A stretch of DNA of 50,952 nucleotides, from positions 1 to 50,952 of the forward strand of contig DATAPH010000002.1 of the NCBI GenBank assembly GCA_036265325.1, read 5' to 3'. The notes beneath the pieces were generated by a model. That model did no database searches and was not told where the DNA came from. It saw nothing but the letters and a program-made list of their open reading frames with translations. Every line of letters begins with the position of its first letter. The first letter of the stretch is position 1. This document shows, in pieces, positions 1 to 8,457 of this stretch. This stretch comes from AC-51 sp036265325. Lineage in GTDB: Bacteria; Actinomycetota; UBA4738; HRBIN12. The position numbers and the translations under genes are program-made.

Positions 1-378
1 CTCGACTGACCTAGGCGGCTCGAGCTTGCGGACCACCCGCTCGTCGATCACGGCGATCTCATTCGCGCTCCGGACCGCCTCAGGCGGCAGCAACAGAACC
101 TGCGCACGCGGCCCGACGGCCGGCGCGACCGCGTACGACGCGGAACCGCCGCCGCGAGCTTGCGCGGCCAGCGGACCGGCAATGCCGGCGACCGCGGCGC
201 GCGCGCAACCAGGGGCCTGAAGAAACGAAGAAGCCGCGTCGACCTCGGGTCGAGCGCGGCGTCCAGACGTCTGGTCAGCGCGGGTGGCGTTGTCCGTCGA
301 ACCTAGACACCGGCGCGAGATCGGTCAACGAACGTGCGCGCGTCGCCACGAGCACGCCAGACGAGCGTCACGAGACGT
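1..378. other. Left-end stretch without a firm gene
   Basis: No confident complete gene is seen here. On the minus strand one frame is open from about position 320 to the window edge. Its last part reads like coding sequence, with high GC at third positions and a peptide containing AQVLLLPPEAV and IAVIDERVVRKLEPP, so this may be the N-terminal part of a gene continuing outside the window. No ATG or convincing GTG/TTG start with a ribosome binding site is visible in that frame. The plus-strand frame to position 220 is equally open and is probably its shadow. A 12-base palindrome, CCAGACGTCTGG, lies at 263-274. Confidence 0.3.
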
Positions 379-810
379 TCAGGCGCCGACGAACGCGAGG
401 ATCTCCGCCGCGTGCTCCTCGTAGTGCTCGAACGTTTCGCCTTTGAACTCGTCGACGGCTTCGTCGGTGAGCGCCGACAGCGCCTCGAGCGCCTCGCGGC
501 AGGCAACACGGTTCTGCTCGGAGCGGACGATCACGTCGTCCCAGCTCATCCCGCGTCCGTCCTGTACGACGATCGCGTTGAACGCGTCCCAATCCTGCGA
601 GTCGTCGGTCGGCTCGCCGCGCCCGATCTTGCGCAGGACGTCGGCCACGTAGCCGGCCCAGAACCCGCAATGCCACACGAGGTCGTGCACCGACCAACCG
701 GGCACGACGCCCTCGTCGGAGCGGCGGTCCTCCGGCACCTTGCTGAACGCGTCGACGAACGCGGACCACGCCGCGTCTTCCCTCTGCAAGAGCTCTTCTG
801 TAGTCGTCAT
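379..810 (-). CDS. DinB-like / mycothiol-dependent maleylpyruvate isomerase-type protein
   Basis: This is a 143-residue soluble protein starting MTTTEELLQRED; the ATG at 810 is preferred over an upstream extension. The segment VHDLVWHCGFWAGYVADVL, roughly residues 45-65, matches the first helix of the DinB/MDMPI metal-binding four-helix fold, where the His is a metal ligand. Members of this family in actinobacteria use mycothiol as a thiol cofactor or act as general thiol-dependent transferases or isomerases. No substrate can be read from the sequence. It is transcribed away from the MgtC-like gene and has no operon partner. The fold assignment is fairly safe; the reaction is unknown. Confidence 0.75.
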   Translation of the reverse strand: MTTTEELLQREDAAWSAFVDAFSKVPEDRRSDEGVVPGWSVHDLVWHCGFWAGYVADVLRKIGRGEPTDDSQDWDAFNAIVVQDGRGMSWDDVIVRSEQNRVACREALEALSALTDEAVDEFKGETFEHYEEHAAEILAFVGA

Positions 811-899
811 GACGGGGAACGTACCGCCTGCGGGCGATGCTCGCACCGGACCGGCCTTCCGAGCAGCCCGACGGTGGGAGTGGGCTAGGCTCCGTTTCG

Positions 900-1364
900 A
901 TGGACCTCCACATGCAGCTCGTGCTCATCGGGCGGGTGGCGCTTGCTGCGTTCCTCGGGTACCTGCTGGGTGTTGACCGCGCGCTCCGCGGCAAGGACGC
1001 GGGCGACCGAACGTTCTCGCTCGTCGCGCTCGGCTCCGCCGCGTTCGTCGCGCTCGGGGTCGAGATGTTCCCCGATTCTGCGGACCGCGTGATCCAGGGC
1101 GTGACCGCGGGCGTCGGCTTCCTCGGTGCCGGCATCATCTTCCGCGCATCGGGTGGCGTGAAGGGGCTCACGACGGCCGCCGCGTTGTGGGCCGCCGCGG
1201 CGGTGGGATGCCTCGTCGGCGCAGGTCTGTATCTGAGCGGTGCGGCGCTCGCGGGCATCATCCTCGTGGTGCTCGAGCTCCACGTCGTCGGGTTCCTGAG
1301 ACGGATGAGCATGCGCAAGCGCACGGGCGAGCGACACGAGCCGGATCGCGAGCAGCCCGGCTAA
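900..1364 (+). CDS. MgtC/SapB family membrane protein
   Basis: A 154-residue integral membrane protein. The N-terminus has the family signature of helix, LGVDR, charged loop (ALRGKDAGDRTFSLVALGSA), then VTAGVGFLGAGIIFR and GLTTAAALWAAAAVG, giving four to five membrane segments. MgtC/SapB proteins are linked to magnesium limitation and modulation of membrane energetics rather than proven ion transport. The protein is short, ending just after the last helix with a basic tail, so it lacks the soluble C-terminal domain of pathogen MgtC. The start at the ATG of MDLHMQ is chosen because the first transmembrane helix follows directly. Its stop overlaps that of the convergent alanine dehydrogenase gene by 4 bases. 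Confidence 0.85.
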   Translation: MDLHMQLVLIGRVALAAFLGYLLGVDRALRGKDAGDRTFSLVALGSAAFVALGVEMFPDSADRVIQGVTAGVGFLGAGIIFRASGGVKGLTTAAALWAAAAVGCLVGAGLYLSGAALAGIILVVLELHVVGFLRRMSMRKRTGERHEPDREQPG

Positions 1365-2467
1365 GCGACGAGCGCGCTGAAGGTGATGCCCGTCGCGTCG
1401 GCGACGCCCTGGTTCGTCAGCGTTCCGTCCCAGGTATTGACGCCGAGCGCGAGCGCCGGGTCGTCGCGGATCGCGTGCTCGGCGCCATCGGTCGCAAGGG
1501 CCAACAGGTACGGGAGCGTGACGTTGGTCAGCGCATACGTCGAGGTGCGCGGAACCGCGCCGGGCATGTTGCCGACGGCGTAGTGCACGACATCGTCGAC
1601 GACGTAGGTCGGCTCGGCGTGCGTGGTGACGTGCGAGGTTTCGAAGCAGCCACCTTGATCGATGGAGATGTCGACCATGACCGCGCCCGCGCGCATCTCC
1701 TTCACCATGTCGGCCGTGACGAGGCGAGGCGCCTTGGCGCCCGGCACGAGCACCGCGCCGATCACGAGGTCCGCGTCGACGACCAGCCGCTCGACGGCGA
1801 GGCGCGATGACATCACGGTCTGGATGCGGCCGCGCCAGATCCGATCGATCTCCCGGAGGCGCTCGACGTTCTTGTCCACGACCACGACCTCGGCCTGCAT
1901 GCCGGCGGCGATCTCGGCGGCGTTCCAGCCGGCCATCCCGCCGCCGAGGACCACGACCAGCGCCGGACGGACGCCGCTCGCGCCGCCCATCAACACGCCG
2001 CGGCCGCCGGACGGACGCTCGAGGTACTTCGCGCCTTCCTGCGGCGCCATCCGGCCGGCGATCTCCGACATCGGCGCGAGCAACGGCAGCTTGCCGTCTG
2101 GCGTCTGGACGGTTTCGTAGGCGATCGCACGCACGCCACGATCGACGAGGAACGCAGTGAGCCGCGCGTCGGCGGCGAGGTGCAAGTAGGTGAACAGCAC
2201 GTGGTCGGCACGGAACCGCTCGTATTCCTCGGGCTGCGGCTCCTTGACCTTGACGATCAGCTCGGCGGCGCCGAACACCGCGTCGGCGTCGGCGACGATC
2301 TTCGCGCCCGCGGCGACGTAGTCCTCGTCCGTGATCGCCGAGCCGACGCCCGCGCCGGCCTGCACCACGACGTCGTGCCCGGCGTGCGTGAGCTCGCGCA
2401 CGCCTTCAGGCGTCGCGGCGACCCGGTACTCGTGCGTCTTGACCTCGGTCGGGATCCCGACGATCAC
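1361..2467 (-). CDS. ald: Alanine dehydrogenase
   Basis: A 368-residue NAD-dependent L-alanine dehydrogenase catalysing reversible oxidative deamination of alanine to pyruvate and ammonium in the cytoplasm. All expected active-site residues are present at the numbers used for the Mycobacterium enzyme: R15, K75 (KVKEP), H96 (YLHLA), D198 after the GGGMAG Rossmann turn at 175-180, and D270 in MVDISIDQGG. The tail HYAVGNMPGAVPRTS is also canonical, and the length is normal. It starts with GTG, one base after the TGA of the upstream aminotransferase, so the two are probably translationally coupled. Together they would move amino groups from an amine donor to alanine and then release ammonium. Confidence 0.95.
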   Translation of the reverse strand: MIVGIPTEVKTHEYRVAATPEGVRELTHAGHDVVVQAGAGVGSAITDEDYVAAGAKIVADADAVFGAAELIVKVKEPQPEEYERFRADHVLFTYLHLAADARLTAFLVDRGVRAIAYETVQTPDGKLPLLAPMSEIAGRMAPQEGAKYLERPSGGRGVLMGGASGVRPALVVVLGGGMAGWNAAEIAAGMQAEVVVVDKNVERLREIDRIWRGRIQTVMSSRLAVERLVVDADLVIGAVLVPGAKAPRLVTADMVKEMRAGAVMVDISIDQGGCFETSHVTTHAEPTYVVDDVVHYAVGNMPGAVPRTSTYALTNVTLPYLLALATDGAEHAIRDDPALALGVNTWDGTLTNQGVADATGITFSALVA

Positions 2468-2468
2468 G

Positions 2469-3719
2469 TCACGCCTCCAGGTCGTCGAGGGCGGCCCGCA
2501 GGCCGTCCGTCAGCTCCTGCACCTCGTCGTTCGTCAGCACCAGCGGGGGCGAGATCTGCATCGCGCCGCCCGCGAGCACCCGGCCCATGATGCCCCGTTC
2601 GCGGAGCGCCGGCACGACCCTGCCGAGGAGCGCGGCGTCCGTCGCGACCGGATCCGTGAGCTGGACCGCCGCCAGCACACCAACGCCGCCACGGATCTCA
2701 CGGACCAGCGGGTGCGTGGTCAGCGTCTGGAGCCCGGTGAGCAGCACGCGCTCGAGCTCGGCCGCCCGCCGCACGAGTTCCTCGCGCTCCAGGATGTCGA
2801 GGTTCGCGAGCGCCGCCGCCGACACCGCTGCGTGCCCGCTGTAGGTGTAGCCGTGCCGGAACATCCCGGCGCCTTCACGCCAGAACGGCTCCCACACGGT
2901 CGGCGCGGCGATGACGGCGCCGAGCGGCAGGTAGCCGCTGGTGATGCCCTTCGCGCATGTCACCAGGTCGGGCTCGAGCCCGAAGCGTTCGCTCGCGAAC
3001 CAGGCCCCGCATCGCCCGAACCCGGTGATCACTTCGTCGGCGATGAACAGCACACCGAGGTCACGGCAGATCCCGCGTGCCTTCTCGAGGTAGCCCGGTG
3101 GGGGCGGGAAGACACCGCCCGCGCCCATCACCGGCTCACAGAAGAACCCCGCGACCCGACCCCGCCCGAGCTGGTCGATCGTCTCGTAGAGGGCATCGGC
3201 GTCGTCCCACGGGACCTCGACGACCTCGTGGAGCAGCGGACCGTAGCCGTCGGCGTTGGCGCGGATGCCCGCCAGGGACGTCCCAGCCGCGTGCATCCCG
3301 TGATACGCGTGCTCGCGCCGAATCAAGACCGTTCGCTCGGGCTGGCCCGTCAGCGACCAGAATCGCCGGACCATCTTGGTGGCGGTGTCGATCGAGTCCG
3401 AGCCGCCGCTCGTCAGGAACACCTTCGCGTCGGCCATCGGCGCGATGCCTGCGACGCGGTCGGTCAGCGCGGCGGTCGGTTCGTTCGTGAGATCGCCGAA
3501 CGTGTGGTACGAGGCCAGCCGCCGCATCTGATCGGATACGGCGTCTGCTATCTCGGCGCGGCCATGGCCCACGTTCACGAACCACAGGCCCGCCGTCGCA
3601 TCCAGGTACCGCGTGCCGTTGACGTCCCAGACGTGCGAGCCCTCCCCACGGGCGAGCGTCAGCTCACCGACGGCCTCGAGCGTGGCCATGTCCGCGAACG
3701 GATGCCAAAAGGTGGTCAT
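2469..3719 (-). CDS. Class III (omega) aminotransferase
   Basis: A 416-residue PLP-dependent aminotransferase of fold type I, class III. Visible signatures are LDATAGLW near the N-terminus, SGGSDSIDTA at 104-113, H140-G141, ADEVITGFGRCG with D228 for the pyridine nitrogen, and the Schiff-base lysine K257 in CAKGITSGYLPLGA. The class takes terminal amines (omega-amino acids, polyamines, taurine) to pyruvate or another keto acid. Pairing with alanine dehydrogenase suggests a pyruvate acceptor that yields alanine, and divergence from a polyamine-type transporter suggests a polyamine or omega-amine donor; both points are inference. ATG at 3719 is preferred over an in-frame GTG at 3740. Exact substrate unknown. 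Confidence 0.88.
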   Translation of the reverse strand: MTTFWHPFADMATLEAVGELTLARGEGSHVWDVNGTRYLDATAGLWFVNVGHGRAEIADAVSDQMRRLASYHTFGDLTNEPTAALTDRVAGIAPMADAKVFLTSGGSDSIDTATKMVRRFWSLTGQPERTVLIRREHAYHGMHAAGTSLAGIRANADGYGPLLHEVVEVPWDDADALYETIDQLGRGRVAGFFCEPVMGAGGVFPPPPGYLEKARGICRDLGVLFIADEVITGFGRCGAWFASERFGLEPDLVTCAKGITSGYLPLGAVIAAPTVWEPFWREGAGMFRHGYTYSGHAAVSAAALANLDILEREELVRRAAELERVLLTGLQTLTTHPLVREIRGGVGVLAAVQLTDPVATDAALLGRVVPALRERGIMGRVLAGGAMQISPPLVLTNDEVQELTDGLRAALDDLEA

Positions 3720-4061
3720 GACGCAGATGTTCCCAGGCACCGAGCCGCCACTCGGGCCCGGGATGGCGAGCGACGAGCACCATCGCTGGCCGAGCCGGCC
3801 ATCACGGGAGGCTCCGCGACGCCTCCCGGCGCCGGCGCTCGACGAGGTTCATCGCAACCCGGCCGCGAGCGCCGTTCGTACACCAGATGTGGGTCTCAGC
3901 CCAACGAGAGGTGATCACACGAGCAACGGCTTTGATGCATCCCGGACCGTTGGTATGCCCAGGTCGCCCGCGGAAGCATCCGCCCCAGATGCATAGACGA
4001 ACTAGCCACAGAGGACTAACGTTCCCTCGCCGTTCCGGCGCATCTTCATAGGAGGGGAAAC
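3720..4061. promoter_or_regulatory. Divergent intergenic region, aminotransferase/polyamine ABC
   Basis: A 342-base region between two divergent operons with no credible gene. It holds an 8-base inverted repeat CGGGAGGC/GCCTCCCG (3805-3812 and 3821-3828, 8-base loop), a second inverted repeat CAACGG/CCGTTG (3924-3929 and 3947-3952), and two GATGCAT copies (3934-3940 within the palindrome GATGCATC, and 3988-3994). A strong ribosome binding site AGGAGGGG at 4050-4057 precedes the ATG at 4062. The repeats are good candidates for shared operators controlling uptake and transamination together. Confidence 0.55.
3934..3996. repeat. GATGCAT repeats upstream of first potD-like gene
   Basis: GATGCATC at 3934-3941 is an 8-base palindrome lying inside the spacer of the CAACGG/CCGTTG inverted repeat. 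A second GATGCAT followed by AG is at 3988-3996. The same two words, GATGCATC and TGCATAG, occur upstream of the second polyamine-type binding-protein gene at 49487-49509. One further GATGCATC is inside a coding region at 25812-25819, so the word is not exclusive to promoters. A shared regulator is possible but unproven. Confidence 0.45.
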
Positions 4062-5303
4062 ATGGATCCCACACCCGATCCGGCCCTGATCCGGGGTCTC
4101 ACCCAGCGGCGCATCTCTCGTCGAGACGCCCTCCGATACGCCGGCATAGGGGTCGGCGCGGTCGGCCTGGCGGCCTTCCTCGATGCCTGTGGGGTCGGCG
4201 GCGGCTCGAGCGCGGGAGGGTCGACGAGTGCCGGCACGTTCGACTGGAGCGCGCAAACGCTCAATCACCAGCTCAACTTCGCCAACTGGCCGTACTACAT
4301 CGACACCAGCCATGGGACGCACCCGACCCTCGACACGTTCACGCAGCAGACCGGCATCAAGGTCAACTACAAGCCGGTCATCAACGACAACCAGGCGTTC
4401 TACGCCAAGCTCAAGCCGCAGCTCCAGGCGGGTCAGCCGACCGGCTGGGACATCATCGTGATCACCAACGGCGCCCAGCTGTCGGAGCTGATCGGCAACA
4501 ACTGGCTGATCCCGCTGGACCTCAGCCAGCTCCCGAACTTCACGAAGTACGCGAGCGATTCGATCAAGAGCCCCGCGTACGACCCGGGGAACAAGTACTC
4601 GGTCGTGTGGCAGTCGGGCTTCACCGGCCTGGCGTACAGCCCGAAGGCGACCGCGGCGCTCGGCCGCGAGCCGGACAGCCTCGCCGACCTGTGGGACCCA
4701 GCGCTCGCCGGCCACGTCGGCATGATGAGCGACAACACCGAGCTCGGCAGCATCGGCCTGCTCCATCTGGGCATCGAGCCGTCGACGTCGACGCCGTCCG
4801 ACTGGACGAAGGCGGCGCAGGTGCTGCAACAGCAAAAGGACGCCGGCATCCCGCGCGGCTACTTCGACCAGGGCTACATCAACCAACTCGAGGACGGCAA
4901 CACGTGGATCACACAGGCGTGGTCGGGCGACGTCTTCCTCGCCAACCAGACCGGGTACCCGGAGCTGAAGTTCATCGTGCCGAAGGAAGGCGTTATGTTC
5001 TGGCACGACAACATGCTCATCCCCGTCGGCGCCCAGAATCCGCTCGACGCGTTGACCTACATGAATTACGTGTATGAGCCGCAGGTGGCCGCGTTGATGG
5101 CGAACTACATCTGGTACGTCACCCCGGTGCCGGACGCGAAGCCGATCGTGGCATCGCTCCCGGGCGGCAAGCCCGTTGCGGACAGTCCGCTCGTCTTCCC
5201 GGACCAGGCGATGTACAACCAGACGCACACGTATTACGTGTACAAGGGGACGGACGACCTCGACCAATGGAACAACACGTTCGATCCGATCATCACGGGG
5301 TAG
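4062..5303 (+). CDS. potD: Polyamine-type ABC transporter substrate-binding lipoprotein
   Basis: A 413-residue extracytoplasmic binding protein of the spermidine/putrescine (PotD/PotF) class. The N-terminus has a twin-arginine motif SRRDAL (residues 19-24), a hydrophobic stretch, and a lipobox-like LDAC with C43 as the probable lipid-anchor cysteine, suggesting folded export and lipidation. LNFANWPYYID at the start of the mature domain corresponds to the family's typical NW(A/P)xYI segment, and TQAWSGDVFLA and VPKEGVMFWHDNM match family ligand-pocket strands. It is followed by two permease genes but no ATPase gene. The ligand could be a polyamine or another cationic amine; the adjacent aminotransferase fits either. 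The role is clear, the ligand uncertain. Confidence 0.88.
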   Translation: MDPTPDPALIRGLTQRRISRRDALRYAGIGVGAVGLAAFLDACGVGGGSSAGGSTSAGTFDWSAQTLNHQLNFANWPYYIDTSHGTHPTLDTFTQQTGIKVNYKPVINDNQAFYAKLKPQLQAGQPTGWDIIVITNGAQLSELIGNNWLIPLDLSQLPNFTKYASDSIKSPAYDPGNKYSVVWQSGFTGLAYSPKATAALGREPDSLADLWDPALAGHVGMMSDNTELGSIGLLHLGIEPSTSTPSDWTKAAQVLQQQKDAGIPRGYFDQGYINQLEDGNTWITQAWSGDVFLANQTGYPELKFIVPKEGVMFWHDNMLIPVGAQNPLDALTYMNYVYEPQVAALMANYIWYVTPVPDAKPIVASLPGGKPVADSPLVFPDQAMYNQTHTYYVYKGTDDLDQWNNTFDPIITG

Positions 5304-6184
5304 CGCGCGGCAAGCCCAGCCTCCGGAAGCGTCTCGCGCCGTACGGCCTGATCGGTCCCGGCGGGTTGTGGCTCGCGATCTTCTTCCTCATCCCGATGGT
5401 CGCGATGCTGCTGTTGTCGCTGGAGACGCCGGTCCCCTCGACGGGGTTCAAGGACCTCGGCTATCGGTTCACGTGGCACTTCGGCGAGTACGCCTCGGCG
5501 CTGTCGATGTTCCACACGCAATTCATCCGTTCGCTGATCTACGCCGCGATCGTGACGATCGCGACCCTGATGGTCGGATATCCCGTCGCGTACTGGATCG
5601 CGTTCAAGGGCGGGCGGCACAAGACCACGTTCCTGTTCCTGCTGCTGCTGCCGTTCTTCGTGTCGTTCGTCATCCGGTCGCTCGCGTGGCAGTTCATCCT
5701 GTCCGATGAAGGCGTTGTCCTGGGGGCTCTGAAGTCGGCGCACCTGCTCCCACAGAACTTCCACGTCCTGTCGACGCCGACTGCGGTCATCGCGGGCATC
5801 GCCTACAACTCCCTGCCTTTCATGGTCTTGCCGCTCTACGTGTCGCTGGAGAAGATCGACCGGTCCGTGATCGAAGCCGCCGGTGACCTGTACTCGACGC
5901 CGCGCGACGTGATCCGGAAGGTGGTGCTGCCGCTCTCCGTGCCGGGGATCTTCGCCGGATTCCTGCTCACGTTCATCCCGGCGGTCGGCGACTACGTGAA
6001 CAACGACATCCTCGGCGGAACGAACACTACGATGATCGGCAACGTGATCCAGCGGGCGTTCCTGAACGATCAGAACTACCCGCTTGCCTCGGCTCTGTCG
6101 TTCATCCTGATGCTCATCCTGCTTGTCGGGATCATCCTGTACGCCCGGGTGCTCGGGACTAGACAGATCGAGGAGTACCTGTGA
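5267..6184 (+). CDS. potB: Polyamine-type ABC transporter permease 1
   Basis: A 305-residue integral membrane permease with about six hydrophobic helices, the first at IGPGGLWLAIFFLIPMVAML. The cytoplasmic EAA loop that docks the ATPase reads EAAGDLYSTPRDVIRKVVLP, close to the PotB consensus. The only in-frame start is the ATG at 5267, so the gene overlaps the end of the binding-protein gene by 37 bases, which implies translational coupling. It should pair with the next permease as a heterodimer. The ATP-hydrolysing subunit is not encoded in this operon. Confidence 0.9.
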   Translation: MEQHVRSDHHGVARGKPSLRKRLAPYGLIGPGGLWLAIFFLIPMVAMLLLSLETPVPSTGFKDLGYRFTWHFGEYASALSMFHTQFIRSLIYAAIVTIATLMVGYPVAYWIAFKGGRHKTTFLFLLLLPFFVSFVIRSLAWQFILSDEGVVLGALKSAHLLPQNFHVLSTPTAVIAGIAYNSLPFMVLPLYVSLEKIDRSVIEAAGDLYSTPRDVIRKVVLPLSVPGIFAGFLLTFIPAVGDYVNNDILGGTNTTMIGNVIQRAFLNDQNYPLASALSFILMLILLVGIILYARVLGTRQIEEYL

Positions 6185-7089
6185 CCTCGGTCCCGACCAC
6201 CGTCGATCCGGTCATCCCCGCCGAGGTGGAATACCGTCCGGCGGCGAAGAAGCCCAAGCGGAAACTTTCGGACATCCTGCTGGCCGCATACACCGGGCTG
6301 GTGATCGCCTATCTGCTGATACCGATCGCGGTGATGATTCTGTACAGCTTCAACTCCAACGCGGCGGCCGGCACGGCTGTGACGCCAAAGGTCTCGTTCC
6401 GGTGGCAGGGCTTCACCTTCGAGTGGTGGAAGCAGTGGAACGCGGTGCCCGACCTGACCTCGTCGCTGTGGAACTCGCTCTACATCGCGGTCATCAGCAC
6501 GATCGTCGCGACGTTCCTGGGGACACTGATCGCGTTGGCGCTGGTCCGCTACCACTTCCGAGGCTCGGGTACCACCGAGACCGTGATGTTCATGAACATC
6601 GCGGCGCCCGAGATCGTCCTTGGCGCGGCGCTGCTGTCGTTCTTCGTGCTGCTTCGCTTCCCGATGGGGCTGATCAGCATCTTCGTGGCACATGTGATGT
6701 TCAACATCGCCTTCGTCGCGATCGTCGTCCGCGCTCGATTGTCCGGCTTCCATCGAGAGATCGAGGAGGCCGCGCAAGATCTCTATGCGAATGCGTGGGT
6801 GACGTTCTATAAGGTCACCCTGCCCTTGATCTGGCCGGGGATCCTGGCCGGTGGCCTGCTCGCGTTCGCCCTGTCGATCGACGACTTCGTCACGACTAAC
6901 TTCGTCGCGGGGCAAACGGTGACCTTCCCGCTGTGGGTCTACGGCGCGGTGAAGGTCGGCATCCCGCCGCAGGTGTTCGTGATGGGGACGTCGATCTTCT
7001 TGGCGGGCCTGGTCATCGCGGTCATCAACGTGATCGCTGCGCGGCGTCGCAACGAGGTCCGGCAGGCGACCGAAGACAGCTCGGCCTAG
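6181..7089 (+). CDS. potC: Polyamine-type ABC transporter permease 2
   Basis: A 302-residue membrane permease of the PotC type with six predicted helices. The EAA loop is EAAQDLYANAWVTFYKVTLP, followed by WPGILAGGLLAFALSIDDF, a very typical PotC segment. It starts with GTG inside a GTGA overlap with the stop of the preceding permease gene. The basic C-terminus (ARRRNEVRQ) is consistent with a cytoplasmic end. No ATPase gene follows: the next gene is convergent, so an ATPase must come from elsewhere in the genome, perhaps the second polyamine-type operon that begins at the right end of this window. Confidence 0.9.
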   Translation: MTSVPTTVDPVIPAEVEYRPAAKKPKRKLSDILLAAYTGLVIAYLLIPIAVMILYSFNSNAAAGTAVTPKVSFRWQGFTFEWWKQWNAVPDLTSSLWNSLYIAVISTIVATFLGTLIALALVRYHFRGSGTTETVMFMNIAAPEIVLGAALLSFFVLLRFPMGLISIFVAHVMFNIAFVAIVVRARLSGFHREIEEAAQDLYANAWVTFYKVTLPLIWPGILAGGLLAFALSIDDFVTTNFVAGQTVTFPLWVYGAVKVGIPPQVFVMGTSIFLAGLVIAVINVIAARRRNEVRQATEDSSA

Positions 7090-7235
7090 GTCGCGCTCGC
7101 GTCAACGCCTTGTCGTTCGTCAGCTCGATCTCACGTGGCCGACGAGGCCGCCATGCCTATGTCCAGATACTGGAACTCAGTTTCGATATGTGGAACAGGT
7201 GAGGAGGGAACGGTCAAGCAGCGAGACCGCTCGCT

Positions 7236-8414
7236 TCAACCGACCAGCGCCTGGGCGCCGCGCTTGACCAGCTGGTCGGCAACGATCTCGCGCTGGATCT
7301 CACTGGTGCCTTCCCAGATGCGGTCGACGCGGACCTCACGCCAGAAGCGCTCCGCGACGTTCTCACGCATGTAGCCGCGGCCCCCGAAGATCTGAACGGC
7401 GCGGTCGGCCACCCGGCCGGCCATCTCGCTGGCGTACAGCTTGGCCATCGAGCACTGCGCGTGCTGGATCTTCACGTCGGCGCCGGCGTCGATGTTCTCG
7501 GCGAGGCGGTACGTCATCAACCGCGCGGCCCACAGCTCGGTGAGCGAATCGGCCAGCATGTGCGAGATCGCCTGGTTCTCGATGATCGGCTGCCCGAACT
7601 GCACGCGCTCCTTCGCGAACGCCGTGGCCTCCTCGATCAGACGCTCGGCGGCACCGCAGCAGCGTGCGGCGATCATGAGCCGTTCGTAGCGGAACCAGGC
7701 ATAGGTGAAGCTCATCCCGTCGCCCTCGGCGCCGATGAGTTGCGACGCCGGGACGCGCACGTCGTCGAACGCGACGACCGCGTGCGTGTCGGGGTACGTG
7801 TGCGTGTAGCGCGGCTCGCGCACCAGCCGCACGCCCGGCGTGTCCTTGTCCACGACGAACATCGCATGCTCACCCGCATGCTCACCGTCGGCGATCTTCG
7901 CTTGGAAGAAGACGTGGTCGGCCCGATTGAACGACGTCACGTGCATCTTCTCGCCGGCCAGGATGTACTCGTCGCCGTCGCGTCGCGCGGTCGCGTCGAT
8001 CGCGTCGACGTCGGAGCCGGCCCCGGCTTCGGTGATCGCGTAGCACTCGCTGCGCTCACCGCGGATCGCGGGCTTCAACCACCGCTCGATCTGTTCGTCT
8101 GTCATCACCTCTGGCGCCCACTCGGCGGGGGTATGCACGCACCAACCGAGCGCGTTCGTGACACGCCCGATCTGCTCCGAGACCAGCACCTGCTGCAAGG
8201 TGGTGAACCCGCCACCGCCCAGATCCTTCGGGAGGTTCATCCCGGACAGCCCGAGGTCGCGGGCGCGCTGTTCGAGGCGGCGGTGGTCCTCCTCGGGGAT
8301 CTTGCCCTGGTGCTCCTCGGCGTGGAGCTCCCACGGGATGAGCTCGTCATCGACGAAGCGGCGGGCACGTTCTTGGATGTCTCGGTCGGCGTCGGACAGC
8401 GGGTAGGTCGTCAT
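7236..8414 (-). CDS. Acyl-CoA dehydrogenase
   Basis: A 392-residue flavoprotein that desaturates an acyl-CoA at the alpha-beta position and passes electrons to electron-transfer flavoprotein. The FAD/substrate signature CYAITEAGAGSDVDA, the middle-domain YTHTYPDTHAVVAFDDVRVP and the C-terminal IWEGTSEIQREIV are all present; the Glu of EGTSEIQ is at the catalytic base position used by short- and medium-chain enzymes. Length is normal for the family. It stands alone between convergent and divergent neighbours, so its acyl substrate cannot be inferred. A small stem AGCGAG/CTCGCT (7220-7235) immediately follows its stop and might be a weak terminator. Confidence 0.92.
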   Translation of the reverse strand: MTTYPLSDADRDIQERARRFVDDELIPWELHAEEHQGKIPEEDHRRLEQRARDLGLSGMNLPKDLGGGGFTTLQQVLVSEQIGRVTNALGWCVHTPAEWAPEVMTDEQIERWLKPAIRGERSECYAITEAGAGSDVDAIDATARRDGDEYILAGEKMHVTSFNRADHVFFQAKIADGEHAGEHAMFVVDKDTPGVRLVREPRYTHTYPDTHAVVAFDDVRVPASQLIGAEGDGMSFTYAWFRYERLMIAARCCGAAERLIEEATAFAKERVQFGQPIIENQAISHMLADSLTELWAARLMTYRLAENIDAGADVKIQHAQCSMAKLYASEMAGRVADRAVQIFGGRGYMRENVAERFWREVRVDRIWEGTSEIQREIVADQLVKRGAQALVG

Positions 8415-8457
8415 GGCGGCAGGATATGGCCCGCGACGCCCGAGCCGTCAACGCGAG

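Noticed and set aside
287..304. GCGTTGTCCG resembling the first part of the tripartite element
   Set aside because: The middle GCAAC is absent at the right distance and the last GTTG is missing; only the first ten bases agree with copies 2 and 3.
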